Shown: positions 1 through 6,855 of the stretch, piece by piece
How positions within the stretch are numbered: the first letter of the stretch is position 1
How the letters are laid out: the number at the start of each line of letters is the position of its first letter
From: Coriobacteriia bacterium
GTDB lineage: Bacteria; Actinomycetota; Coriobacteriia; WRKU01
Assembly: GCA_009784095.1 (NCBI GenBank)
Contig: WRDL01000036.1
Location: forward strand, 1 to 12,350
DNA: 12,350 bases
Reading direction: 5' to 3'
The notes under the pieces: generated by a model
Database searches by the model: none
What the model was told of the DNA's origin: nothing
Seen by the model: only the letters and a program-made list of their open reading frames with translations
Program-made: the position numbers and the translations under genes

Positions 1-2063
1 CGATCGAGCGATATCTTACCGTTACTGTCGATCTCGAGTACCTCGGCTTTGACCTCATCACCGATCGAGAGGACGTCTTCGACCGTGCCGACTCGTCCGT
101 TGGCAACACGCGAAATATGTAACAGTCCGTCCTTACCGGGCAGCAATTCGATGAAAGCACCGAAAGACTGTATCGCGACGACGCGTCCTTCGTAGATCTC
201 CCCGACCTCAGGGTCTTTTACGATCATATTGATGCGACGGGCCGCCATCTCTCCTCCGGTGTCCTTCGAAGCGATGTAGATGGTGCCATCCTCTTGGATA
301 TCGATCTGCGCGCCGGTCTCTTCCTGGAGACCGCGAATGATCTTACCGCCAGTCCCGATGACTTCACGGATCTTGTCGACCGGGATCTTGATGGTGATGA
401 TGCGAGGCGCATTCTCAGAGAGCTCGGAGCGCGGCTCGGGCAGGACATCTTGCATCTTGCTCAGGATGTAGGCGCGTCCTTCATTGGCTTGGCGCAGCGC
501 TTCGGTCAGTATTTCGACCGATAGACCGCTGGCCTTATTGTCCATCTGAAGCGCCGTGATGCCTGCAGGCGTTCCGGCGACCTTGAAGTCCATGTCGCCG
601 AGAAAGTCCTCGAGACCTTGGATGTCGCTCAGTATCGCGACCTTGTCATCCTCTTTGATCAGTCCCATCGCTATTCCCGAGACCGGCGCTGTGATCGGCA
701 CTCCTGCGTCCATCAACGCAAGTGTCGATCCGCAGACCGAGGCCATCGATGATGAGCCATTGCTCTCGAGCACCTCGCTGACCACACGGATCGCATACGG
801 GAAATCATCCTCTGCCGGTAGTACCGGGATCAACGCACGCTCGGCGAGCGCTCCGTGACCGATGTCACGACGTTTTGGACCGCGCATAAAGCCGGTCTCT
901 CCGGTGCAGAACGGAGGAAAGTTGTAATGATGCATATAGCGTTTGCCCTCGACCGGATCGATCGTGTCCAAGCGCTGCCACTCGCTGAGCATTCCCAGCG
1001 TAGCGATACTGAGGACCTGAGTCTGACCGCGGGTGAAGAGACCTGAACCATGTACCTTGGGCACATAGCCGACCTCTACCGTGATCGGGCGGATCTCCGT
1101 GGTCGTGCGACCATCAGCACGCTCGCCCTCATCAAGCACCATCGCTCGCATGGTCTTCTTCTCGAGGGCTTTAAGCGCCGCCTTGACGAATTTACCGTTC
1201 TCCTCGATCTCTGCGTCCGTGAAAAGCTCGGCAAGCTCGGTCTTGACCGCGTCGACATCTGCCATGCGTGACTGCTTGTCAGCGTTATGAAGCGCCGCAT
1301 GCATCTTGTCGGCTCCGGCCTGCTCGATCTTCTCGGTGATCCACTCGGGAGTAGCATCTAGCTCGATCTCGAGCGGAGTGATATCCATCTTGGCGAGCAG
1401 TCTGTCCTGCGCGGCGCAAAACTCGCCGATCGCCTTTTGCGCGAATTCGAGTGCGTCGAGCATGACGTCTTCGGGGATCTCTTTGGCTCCAGCTTCGATC
1501 ATATAGACCGCGTCGACGCTTCCGCCAACGACCAGATCGAGATCCGATGCTTCGGCTTCCTCATAGCTGGGATTGACGATGAACTCTCCGGTCTCGACAT
1601 TGCGCGATATGCGCACTCCGGCGAGCGGACCTGAGAACGGCGCACCCGCGATCTTGAGCGCAGCGCTGGCGCCCATGATCGAGATGACATCGGGCGGATC
1701 TACTTGGTCGGCGGACAGTACCGTCGCGACGATCTGGACTTCGTTGCGAAATCCCGAATCGAACGCACTACGGACCGGACGGTCGATCATACGGGCGGTC
1801 AGCGTAGCGCGCTCACTGGCACGCCCTTCACGCTTCAAGAACCCGCCCGGGATCTTTCCTGCGGCATACATACGCTCCTCGAAGTCTACGGTGAGCGGGA
1901 AAAAGTCTGCGTCACGCGGATCCTTCGAAACACAAGCGGTGACGAGTACCATCGTATCATCCTGGCGGACGACGACCGCTCCACCCGCCTGTTTGGCGAG
2001 CTCACCGGTCTCGAGCGAATAGGTTCTTCCGAACAGCTCGAAAGTCTCTTTGATTTCTGACAT
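1..2063 (-). CDS. pnp: polyribonucleotide nucleotidyltransferase (PNPase), 3' end outside window
   Basis: PNPase is a phosphorolytic 3'-5' exoribonuclease that degrades mRNA, usually as a cytoplasmic trimer and often in the degradosome. The ATG at 2063 opens 687 visible codons; the stop lies beyond position 1. The first RNase PH domain (about residues 5-145) carries KIPGGFLKREGR. The second (about 315-545) carries the catalytic block EDFLGDMDFK with D486, D492 and K494, the same numbers as in E. coli. A KH domain follows with GTGG at 570-573, where many homologues have a proline (GPGG). An S1 domain starts near 622 (GEIYEGRV) and runs off the edge. The usual DRPxRP near the N terminus reads DRPVRSAF. 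The ribosome-binding site is a weak purine run (AGAAGAAG) before ATACAATG. The gene follows rpsO after 97 bases holding two hairpins, so co-transcription with rpsO and leader-based control are likely. Identity is certain. Confidence 0.98.
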   Translation of the reverse strand, partial: MSEIKETFELFGRTYSLETGELAKQAGGAVVVRQDDTMVLVTACVSKDPRDADFFPLTVDFEERMYAAGKIPGGFLKREGRASERATLTARMIDRPVRSAFDSGFRNEVQIVATVLSADQVDPPDVISIMGASAALKIAGAPFSGPLAGVRISRNVETGEFIVNPSYEEAEASDLDLVVGGSVDAVYMIEAGAKEIPEDVMLDALEFAQKAIGEFCAAQDRLLAKMDITPLEIELDATPEWITEKIEQAGADKMHAALHNADKQSRMADVDAVKTELAELFTDAEIEENGKFVKAALKALEKKTMRAMVLDEGERADGRTTTEIRPITVEVGYVPKVHGSGLFTRGQTQVLSIATLGMLSEWQRLDTIDPVEGKRYMHHYNFPPFCTGETGFMRGPKRRDIGHGALAERALIPVLPAEDDFPYAIRVVSEVLESNGSSSMASVCGSTLALMDAGVPITAPVSGIAMGLIKEDDKVAILSDIQGLEDFLGDMDFKVAGTPAGITALQMDNKASGLSVEILTEALRQANEGRAYILSKMQDVLPEPRSELSENAPRIITIKIPVDKIREVIGTGGKIIRGLQEETGAQIDIQEDGTIYIASKDTGGEMAARRINMIVKDPEVGEIYEGRVVAIQSFGAFIELLPGKDGLLHISRVANGRVGTVEDVLSIGDEVKAEVLEIDSNGKISLD

Positions 2064-2086
2064 TGTATCTTCTTCTCTCTTCTCCA

Positions 2087-2107
2087 CCTTGCGCCCCATG
2101 CGCAAGG
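2087..2107 (-). promoter_or_regulatory. hairpin in pnp leader (proximal)
   Basis: In the rpsO-pnp spacer the transcript contains CCTTGCGC, a five-base loop ATGGG, and GCGCAAGG: a perfect 8-bp stem ending 23 bases before the pnp ATG. No T-run follows, so it is not an intrinsic terminator. In E. coli a leader stem-loop is cut by RNase III and PNPase then represses its own mRNA. A similar role here is inferred from position alone. Confidence 0.6.
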
Positions 2108-2115
2108 CATCCTCG

Positions 2116-2139
2116 AACGCGCAACTCTGTGTGCGCGCT
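2116..2139 (-). promoter_or_regulatory. hairpin in rpsO-pnp spacer (distal)
   Basis: Immediately upstream of the other hairpin the transcript reads AGCGCGCA, an eight-base loop CACAGAGT, then TGCGCGTT. This is an 8-bp stem with one G-U pair. It begins 21 bases after the rpsO stop. No T-run follows. It may protect the rpsO 3' end or be part of an RNase III processing signal; the role is inferred. Confidence 0.5.
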
Positions 2140-2160
2140 TCATTTACTCTCGTCGTTCGT

Positions 2161-2430
2161 CTACCCTCTGATACCGAGTTTAGCGATCAACTCACGATAT
2201 GCTTCGATATCGCGCTTCTGCAGATAGCGCATAAGGCGACGACGCTGACCGACCAACATAAGCAGGCCGCGACGTGTGTGATGATCGTGCGGATGATCCT
2301 TGAGGTGCTCGGTCAGATCCTTGATGCGCTGGGTGAGCAACGCGATCTGGACCTCGGTCGAACCGGAATCATGCTCATTCTTGCCGTACTCGGCAACAAT
2401 GGCAGCGGTCACTTCTTTTGATAAAGGCAT
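2161..2430 (-). CDS. rpsO: 30S ribosomal protein S15
   Basis: S15 is a primary 16S rRNA-binding protein of the small-subunit platform. The ATG at 2430 gives 89 residues beginning MPLSKEV, the usual S15 size. The frame stays open 31 codons further upstream, but those residues are unlike S15. The ATG also has an AGGTG ribosome-binding site (GTAGGTGTTCT-ATG). The family signature HDHHTRRGLLMLVGQRRRL is near residues 41-60, followed by the basic C-terminal helix ending KLGIRG. The gene has its own promoter about 110 bases upstream and precedes pnp, the common rpsO-pnp arrangement. The leader between promoter and ATG can pair with the ribosome-binding site, which would fit S15 autoregulation (inference). 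Confidence 0.97.
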   Translation of the reverse strand: MPLSKEVTAAIVAEYGKNEHDSGSTEVQIALLTQRIKDLTEHLKDHPHDHHTRRGLLMLVGQRRRLMRYLQKRDIEAYRELIAKLGIRG

Positions 2431-2541
2431 AGAACACCTACTTTCCGCGACAACACGTAAGCGCGCTATCGCATACGCCTCAAGCTGGGGTAAGCGGGGG
2501 TGTTTCCCAACGATCCTAAGCAAGAGGTAAACGAAAACAAC
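2431..2541 (-). promoter_or_regulatory. rpsO 5' leader, possible S15 autoregulatory RNA
   Basis: About 110 untranslated bases lie between the predicted start of transcription (near 2541) and the rpsO ATG. AACACC in the leader (plus-strand 2499-2504) is exactly complementary to GGTGTT covering the ribosome-binding site (plus-strand 2433-2438). Folding could therefore hide the translation start. Other short GC arms (CGCG...CGCG just before the start) are present. S15 is known to repress its own mRNA through leader RNAs in several bacteria; that this leader does so is inference. Confidence 0.4.
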
Positions 2542-2547
2542 TGAGTA

Positions 2548-2576
2548 ATTGTATAGGTTTCCAGCAATTCACGCAA
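2548..2576 (-). promoter_or_regulatory. promoter of rpsO(-pnp)
   Basis: Reading the minus strand, -35 TTGCGT (2576-2571) and -10 TACAAT (2553-2548) are separated by exactly 17 bases. This fits a housekeeping sigma factor promoter. The start of transcription would be near 2541. It sits in the 190-base gap after dxr, where no terminator is visible, so read-through from dxr is also possible. Confidence 0.65.
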
Positions 2577-2620
2577 ATCAACGTGGCGCGTCAAGGAGAT
2601 CTCAAGGATGCGTGGAATTA

Positions 2621-3796
2621 TCAAGTGATGTAATCTTGCGCGACCTCGCGTGCATGCAGATCGATCAGCTCGATCTGATCGAGTGACTCGACCGGCTCGA
2701 TCTCGATCGAGTTGAGCGTGTGTTCGACTACTTCGGGTATGCCCAGAAAGCTCAATCGTTCATTGAGGAACGCTTCGACAGCGATCTCATTGGCGGCGTT
2801 GAGTATCGCAGGCGCGGTCCCTCCGGTGCGACCGGCTTCAAAGCCCAGTTCAAGACATTTGAAGGTATTCGTATCGACCGGCTCGAAGGTGAGATCGCGC
2901 AACTTGGTCATGTCCAAAGGTTCGAGCGGAGCGCTCCACCGATCAGGATAGCTCAGCGCATACTGGATTGGTATACGCATGTCGGTCGGCCCGAGGTGAG
3001 CGATCACCGAACCGTCTTTGTACTCGACCATCGAATGAATAACGCTTTGCGGATGCACGACGACTTCGATGTCATCATAATCAAGGTCGAACAAATGATG
3101 CGCCTCGATGACCTCGAGCCCTTTATTCATCATGGTCGCTGAATCGATCGTGATCTTCGCACCCATACTCCAGGTCGGATGTGCAAGCGCTTGCTCAGCT
3201 AAGATGTGGGCGAGGTCCTCGATACTTGCGCCTCTGAACGGACCACCGCTCGCGGTCAGCCAGATCCGCGAGAGTGTTCTACGATCCTTCTTCTTGATGC
3301 ATTGGAATATCGCCGAATGCTCGCTATCCACCGGTAGCAGTCTTCCCGTCTTGGCAAGCGGCATGACGAGATCACCACCGGCGACCAGACTTTCTTTGTT
3401 GGCCAGCGCCAAGACCTTCCCCGCGCTGAGCGTTGCGACCGTCGCGCGCAACCCCGCAGCCCCTACGAGCGCGTTGACCACGATGTCGGGATCACACACC
3501 TCGATCATGTCGATGATCCCTTGCGAGCCTCTCAACACCGAGATATCGGTGTCGCTCAATGAGGTCGCGGTCAGAAGTGCCGCCTTCTCGTTGGACAACG
3601 CAACATATTCGACCTTGAAGAGTTCCGCTTGCTTGACGATCTCTTCGACCGATGTATGGGCGGCAAGAGCCACCACCTTAAGTCGATCCTTCTCCTTTTT
3701 ACAGATCTCGAGTGTTTGGACACCGATCGAGCCGGTCGAGCCGAGGATCGCTACGCGCAAACGCTTCCTATCGATTTCGCTGTGCGCAGCGCTCAT
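2621..3796 (-). CDS. dxr: 1-deoxy-D-xylulose 5-phosphate reductoisomerase
   Basis: Dxr (IspC) is a cytosolic NADPH- and divalent-metal-dependent enzyme that converts 1-deoxy-D-xylulose 5-phosphate to 2-C-methyl-D-erythritol 4-phosphate, the committed step of the MEP isoprenoid pathway. The 391-residue product has the NADPH motif GSTGSIG (19-25), LANKES (131-136), metal ligands D157 and E159 in LPVDSEHSAIFQ, and HPTWSMG (206-212). MNKGLEVIEAHHLF supplies the third metal ligand E228. All key residues of the E. coli enzyme are present and the length is normal. The ATG overlaps the cdsA stop (ATGA), suggesting translational coupling; a GGGGAGGG element lies 11 bases upstream. It is the last gene of the pyrH-frr-uppS-cdsA-dxr set. 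The rseP and ispG genes that often follow dxr are absent here. Confidence 0.98.
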   Translation of the reverse strand: MSAAHSEIDRKRLRVAILGSTGSIGVQTLEICKKEKDRLKVVALAAHTSVEEIVKQAELFKVEYVALSNEKAALLTATSLSDTDISVLRGSQGIIDMIEVCDPDIVVNALVGAAGLRATVATLSAGKVLALANKESLVAGGDLVMPLAKTGRLLPVDSEHSAIFQCIKKKDRRTLSRIWLTASGGPFRGASIEDLAHILAEQALAHPTWSMGAKITIDSATMMNKGLEVIEAHHLFDLDYDDIEVVVHPQSVIHSMVEYKDGSVIAHLGPTDMRIPIQYALSYPDRWSAPLEPLDMTKLRDLTFEPVDTNTFKCLELGFEAGRTGGTAPAILNAANEIAVEAFLNERLSFLGIPEVVEHTLNSIEIEPVESLDQIELIDLHAREVAQDYIT

Positions 3797-4704
3797 AAAA
3801 GATCTGCCCTCCCCAAGATAATGTGGGCGATGATGATTATCAGGAGCACGAGTATCGAGGCGGTGAACAGTGAGTCCATCCTATCAAGGAGTCCTCCGTG
3901 GCCCGGCAGCATGATCCCGGAATCCTTGACCCCCGCCTCGCGTTTTATGCTTGACTCGAAAAGATCACCGATGAAAGCTGCGATCGCCACGAGAAGACCC
4001 ACGAGGAAGGGGACCATGAACGGGATATGCAAATTGGGGATCATCAGCATGAAACCCCAGATAACGACCGAGCCGAGGATCGCAAAGACCAGTCCTTCCC
4101 AGGTCTTCTTCGGCGAGATATCGGGGGCGATCTTATGCCGACCTAGCAGTGAGCCACCTATGTAGGCGAACGAATCAGAGGCCCACACACTGAGCACCGT
4201 CAGCAGAGCGAAGAACAGTCCGCTCTCCATCTCGCGGATCAATATTATGGCAGCGAGCGGTAGACCGACATAGATGGAACCAAAGAGTGCGAGGGCCGCG
4301 TCTTTGGTCGATGAGGTCGGATTGAGTGCGGTATAACCAAGCAGAACGCATAATCCGAGTGCGATCGCGCAGAATAGAGCAAAGATGCCGGTCATGATGC
4401 CGGTCGGAAGCAACTGGTTGAAGAACCCTTGTATCTGTCTGGCAGCTGCGATCAAAGGTAGTGCGATCGAGAGCATGACCCCGATAGAACGCACGGTCTT
4501 ATTCATACGAGGTGCAGTGATGTCAAAGAACTCGGTAGAACAGAAAAGCGCGAGGAGAGCGAAAAAGATCGGAAGAACAAGAAAGGTGTTTCCCAGATAT
4601 AGTGCTGCGAGAAAGAGGACTCCCCAGATGAGCGCGGTCACCGTACGTGTGATGAAGGTCGAACTCTTGATACCCTGCGGTCGGCTCGAGGATGGTGGTG
4701 CCAC
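3793..4704 (-). CDS. cdsA: phosphatidate cytidylyltransferase (CDP-diacylglycerol synthase)
   Basis: CdsA is an integral membrane enzyme that makes CDP-diacylglycerol from CTP and phosphatidic acid, the precursor of all phospholipids. I choose the GTG at 4704, giving 303 residues. It has an excellent GGAGGT six bases upstream and shares one base with the uppS stop (TAGTG). An ATG at 4752 is also in frame but would lie inside uppS and add a non-conserved tail. Several hydrophobic segments fill most of the protein. The C-terminal family signature spans about residues 251-278: S-x-I-K-R, then KDSG, then PGHGGLLDRMDS, with all expected polar residues. The stop overlaps the dxr ATG by four bases. 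The neighbour UppS also serves envelope lipid synthesis. Confidence 0.95.
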   Translation of the reverse strand: MAPPSSSRPQGIKSSTFITRTVTALIWGVLFLAALYLGNTFLVLPIFFALLALFCSTEFFDITAPRMNKTVRSIGVMLSIALPLIAAARQIQGFFNQLLPTGIMTGIFALFCAIALGLCVLLGYTALNPTSSTKDAALALFGSIYVGLPLAAIILIREMESGLFFALLTVLSVWASDSFAYIGGSLLGRHKIAPDISPKKTWEGLVFAILGSVVIWGFMLMIPNLHIPFMVPFLVGLLVAIAAFIGDLFESSIKREAGVKDSGIMLPGHGGLLDRMDSLFTASILVLLIIIIAHIILGRADLL

Positions 4705-5480
4705 TACACACCTCCGAAACGCCGCGCACGGTGCTGAAAGGCGATCACACAAGCAAGGAACTCATCACGATCGAAATCGGGCCACAATGTGTCCGAGACG
4801 ACGATCTCGCTGTAGGCGATCTCATAGAGCAGGAAGTTCGAGATGCGCATCTCGCCGCTCGTGCGGATCAACACATCCGGATCGGGGATCTTGGCGGTGC
4901 TGAGATGCTGGGCTATCGTGTCGGTGGTGATATCCTCGGATCTAAGTGATCCTACCTCGACCTCGGTCGCGATCGAGCGGACCGCGTTGACCAGATCGGT
5001 TCGTGCACCATAGTTGACCGCTACCACCAGCGTCAGACCCTTGTTCTCCTTTGTCTTATCCACGCAGTTCTCGAACGCTGCACGAGTTTTTGCGGGCAAC
5101 GCGCTCTTGTCGCCGATGACCTTGACGCGCACGTCCTTTTCCTGCAGACTTTTCAACTCACGCTCGAGCACTTCTACGAACAGGGACATGATACCTTTGA
5201 CCTCGTCTTCGGGACGCGTCCAATTCTCGGTCGAGAACGAGTAGATCGTCAGATACTCAATGCCCAGCTCGATGGTCGAAGCGATCGCTTCGCGTACCAT
5301 CGCAGCGCCTGCCTTATGCCCGAATACGCGTGGCTTTCCGCGCTTCTTGGCCCATCTGCCATTCCCGTCCATGATGATAGCAACATGACGGGGGATGTTG
5401 TACTCGTCAAGAGACGCGAGTAGGGATTTCGCACGCTCACTCGTGTAAAAGGAAGCGATATCTTTCGCGGGATTTGCCAA
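4704..5480 (-). CDS. uppS: isoprenyl (undecaprenyl) diphosphate synthase, cis-type
   Basis: This cis-prenyltransferase adds isopentenyl units to farnesyl diphosphate to build the lipid carrier for peptidoglycan and other wall polymers. The 258-residue product has the catalytic motif IIMDGNGRWAKKRG (Asp38), GHKAGA, YSFSTENWTRP and RTSGEMRISNFLL. The usual next residue is Trp; here it is Tyr. The frame can start only after the frr stop (5489-5487), which is in the same frame. The sole plausible start is TTG at 5480, with GGAGGT 10 bases upstream inside the end of frr. An unusual N-terminal extension of about 30 residues precedes the conserved core. The exact chain length made (C50, C55 or shorter) cannot be told from sequence. 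It lies in the pyrH-dxr operon and is functionally linked to dxr. Confidence 0.95.
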   Translation of the reverse strand: MANPAKDIASFYTSERAKSLLASLDEYNIPRHVAIIMDGNGRWAKKRGKPRVFGHKAGAAMVREAIASTIELGIEYLTIYSFSTENWTRPEDEVKGIMSLFVEVLERELKSLQEKDVRVKVIGDKSALPAKTRAAFENCVDKTKENKGLTLVVAVNYGARTDLVNAVRSIATEVEVGSLRSEDITTDTIAQHLSTAKIPDPDVLIRTSGEMRISNFLLYEIAYSEIVVSDTLWPDFDRDEFLACVIAFQHRARRFGGV

Positions 5481-5486
5481 GAGGCT

Positions 5487-6044
5487 TTAGACCTCCATTA
5501 TTTCCGCTTCTTTTGCCTTGAGAGACTCGTCGATGCGTTTGATCGCGTCATCGGTGTATTTCTGTACTTCCTTTCCGGCACGTATCACATCATCCTCGGA
5601 GGCGTCGCCGTTCTTTTTAAGCACATCGAGACGGTGATTCGCATCACGTCGGATGTTACGGGTCGCGACACGGGAGTCCTCTGCGTGATTACGGGCAAGT
5701 TTGGTCAACTCGATCCTACGCTCCTCGGTCGGTGTGGGAAACGAGATACGAATCAACATGCCGTCGTTGTTGGGCACCAGACCTAGATCTGAGGTCAATA
5801 TCGCCTTTTCGACCGCTTTTAGCATCTTCTTGTCCCAAGGTTCGATCACGAGTGAGTGCGCATCGGTCGATTTGATGGTCGCCAACTGATTGATCGGCAT
5901 GGGGCTGCCATATGCCTCGACCATCACGCGATCGAGAACCATCGGTGTGGCTCGGCCGGTCCGCACCGTCGCGAACTCGTTGAGCATCGCATCATGAGTC
6001 TTATCCATATGATCACGCGTGGTGGACAGAATTTCATTAATCAT
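5487..6044 (-). CDS. frr: ribosome recycling factor
   Basis: RRF, with EF-G, splits the post-termination ribosome in the cytoplasm. The 185-residue length is exactly that of the family. The N-terminal long helix and core include FATVRTGRATPMVLDRV (about 24-40), then GSPMPINQLATI, EPWDKKMLKAVEKAI and the conserved RISFPTPTEERR. The C-terminal helix runs KKNGDASEDDVIRAGKEVQK to the end. The ATG at 6044 overlaps the pyrH stop as ATGA, implying coupled translation. uppS starts seven bases after the frr stop. pyrH-frr is a widely conserved pair. Confidence 0.98.
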   Translation of the reverse strand: MINEILSTTRDHMDKTHDAMLNEFATVRTGRATPMVLDRVMVEAYGSPMPINQLATIKSTDAHSLVIEPWDKKMLKAVEKAILTSDLGLVPNNDGMLIRISFPTPTEERRIELTKLARNHAEDSRVATRNIRRDANHRLDVLKKNGDASEDDVIRAGKEVQKYTDDAIKRIDESLKAKEAEIMEV

Positions 6045-6760
6045 CCGCTCGTTCCTCTCACGATCGTTCCGACTGGTTGTGCCCGCAGGGCGCGTAAGAT
6101 ATTCCCATCCTCGTGCATGTTGAAGACGAGTATCGGCAGATCATTATCCATGCATAGGGTGACCGCGGTCGAGTCCATGACTTTGAGCCCCTGATTTATC
6201 ACATCGATATAGGTGAGTTCATCGTATTTGACGGCGTCACCATATTTTTTTGGGTCCTTATCGTAAACGCCGTCGACGCCGGTCGCTTTCATCACGCACT
6301 CTGCACTGATCTCGCATGCGCGCAGAGCAGCGGTCGTATCGGTCGTGAAATAAGGGTTGCCGGTCCCACCGGCGAAGATGACGACCCTTCCCTTTTCAAG
6401 ATGACGCACCGCCCGAAGGCGGATGTAGGGCTCGGCGACAGCTCTCATCTCAATCGCGCTCATCACGCGGGAGGCCACCCCGGCTCGCTCCAGTCCGTCC
6501 TGCAAAGCGAGCGCGTTCATTACGGTCGCGAGCATGCCGATATAATCACCGGTCGCGCGATCCATACCATTGGCGCTTGCCGCCATACCTCTAAAGATAT
6601 TCCCGCCACCCACGACTATCGCGACCTCATGCCCCTCGTCGACGATCGATTTTATCTGTACTGCCATAGAATCGATGACCGAGGGATCGATACCATACTT
6701 GCGATCCCCCATGAGCGCCTCACCGGAAAGCTTGAGCAAGACCCGCTTATAACCCGTCAC
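6041..6760 (-). CDS. pyrH: UMP kinase
   Basis: UMP kinase phosphorylates UMP to UDP with ATP in pyrimidine nucleotide synthesis. It is a cytosolic hexamer of the amino-acid kinase fold. The 239-residue product shows KLSGEAL (10-16), the nucleotide-binding GGGNIFRG (51-58), the conserved GMLATVMNALALQD segment, FAGGTGNPYFTTDTTAALRA, and GVDGVYDKDPK. The start is GTG at 6760, with AAGGAG five bases upstream. The gene lies just past the terminator that ends rpsB-tsf, with a possible weak promoter of its own. It is the first gene of the pyrH-frr-uppS-cdsA-dxr unit. Allosteric control by GTP and UTP is known for the family but cannot be read here. Confidence 0.98.
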   Translation of the reverse strand: MTGYKRVLLKLSGEALMGDRKYGIDPSVIDSMAVQIKSIVDEGHEVAIVVGGGNIFRGMAASANGMDRATGDYIGMLATVMNALALQDGLERAGVASRVMSAIEMRAVAEPYIRLRAVRHLEKGRVVIFAGGTGNPYFTTDTTAALRACEISAECVMKATGVDGVYDKDPKKYGDAVKYDELTYIDVINQGLKVMDSTAVTLCMDNDLPILVFNMHEDGNILRALRAQPVGTIVRGTSG

Positions 6761-6789
6761 AAGAACTCCTTTTCTTTGATACCTCTTTC

Positions 6790-6819
6790 ATTGTAGCGTA
6801 CGCATAAAAAAAATGCCGT
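6790..6819 (-). promoter_or_regulatory. possible promoter of pyrH operon
   Basis: A good -10 hexamer TACAAT (6795-6790), the same as at rpsO, lies 29 bases before the pyrH GTG. The best -35 is poor: ACGGCA (6819-6814) at 18 bases, matching consensus at three positions. That region is also the arm of the upstream terminator. Read-through from tsf remains an alternative source of transcripts. Confidence 0.35.
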
Positions 6820-6838
6820 ACGCTCGGTACGGCATTTT
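6806..6838 (-). terminator. intrinsic terminator after rpsB-tsf
   Basis: On the minus strand a perfect 12-bp stem (AAAATGCCGTAC / GTACGGCATTTT) closes a five-base loop CGAGC and runs into eight T residues. It starts 17 bases after the tsf stop. On the plus strand only four T residues follow the stem, so it should work mainly for tsf. The downstream sequence also allows an alternative hairpin (see findings). Confidence 0.88.
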
Positions 6839-6855
6839 CGTTGTTCCCTCACAAG

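Noticed and set aside
2431..2523. Upstream extension of rpsO to an ATG at 2523
   Set aside because: The extra 31 residues are not S15-like. The ATG at 2430 gives the standard 89 residues and has a ribosome-binding site.
3108..3821. 237-codon plus-strand frame opposite dxr
   Set aside because: Antisense to a full-length dxr with all catalytic motifs. No ribosome-binding site or family resemblance.
4705..4752. Upstream ATG start of cdsA at 4752
   Set aside because: It would overlap uppS by 49 bases and add a non-conserved tail. The GTG at 4704 has a near-perfect GGAGGT at good spacing.
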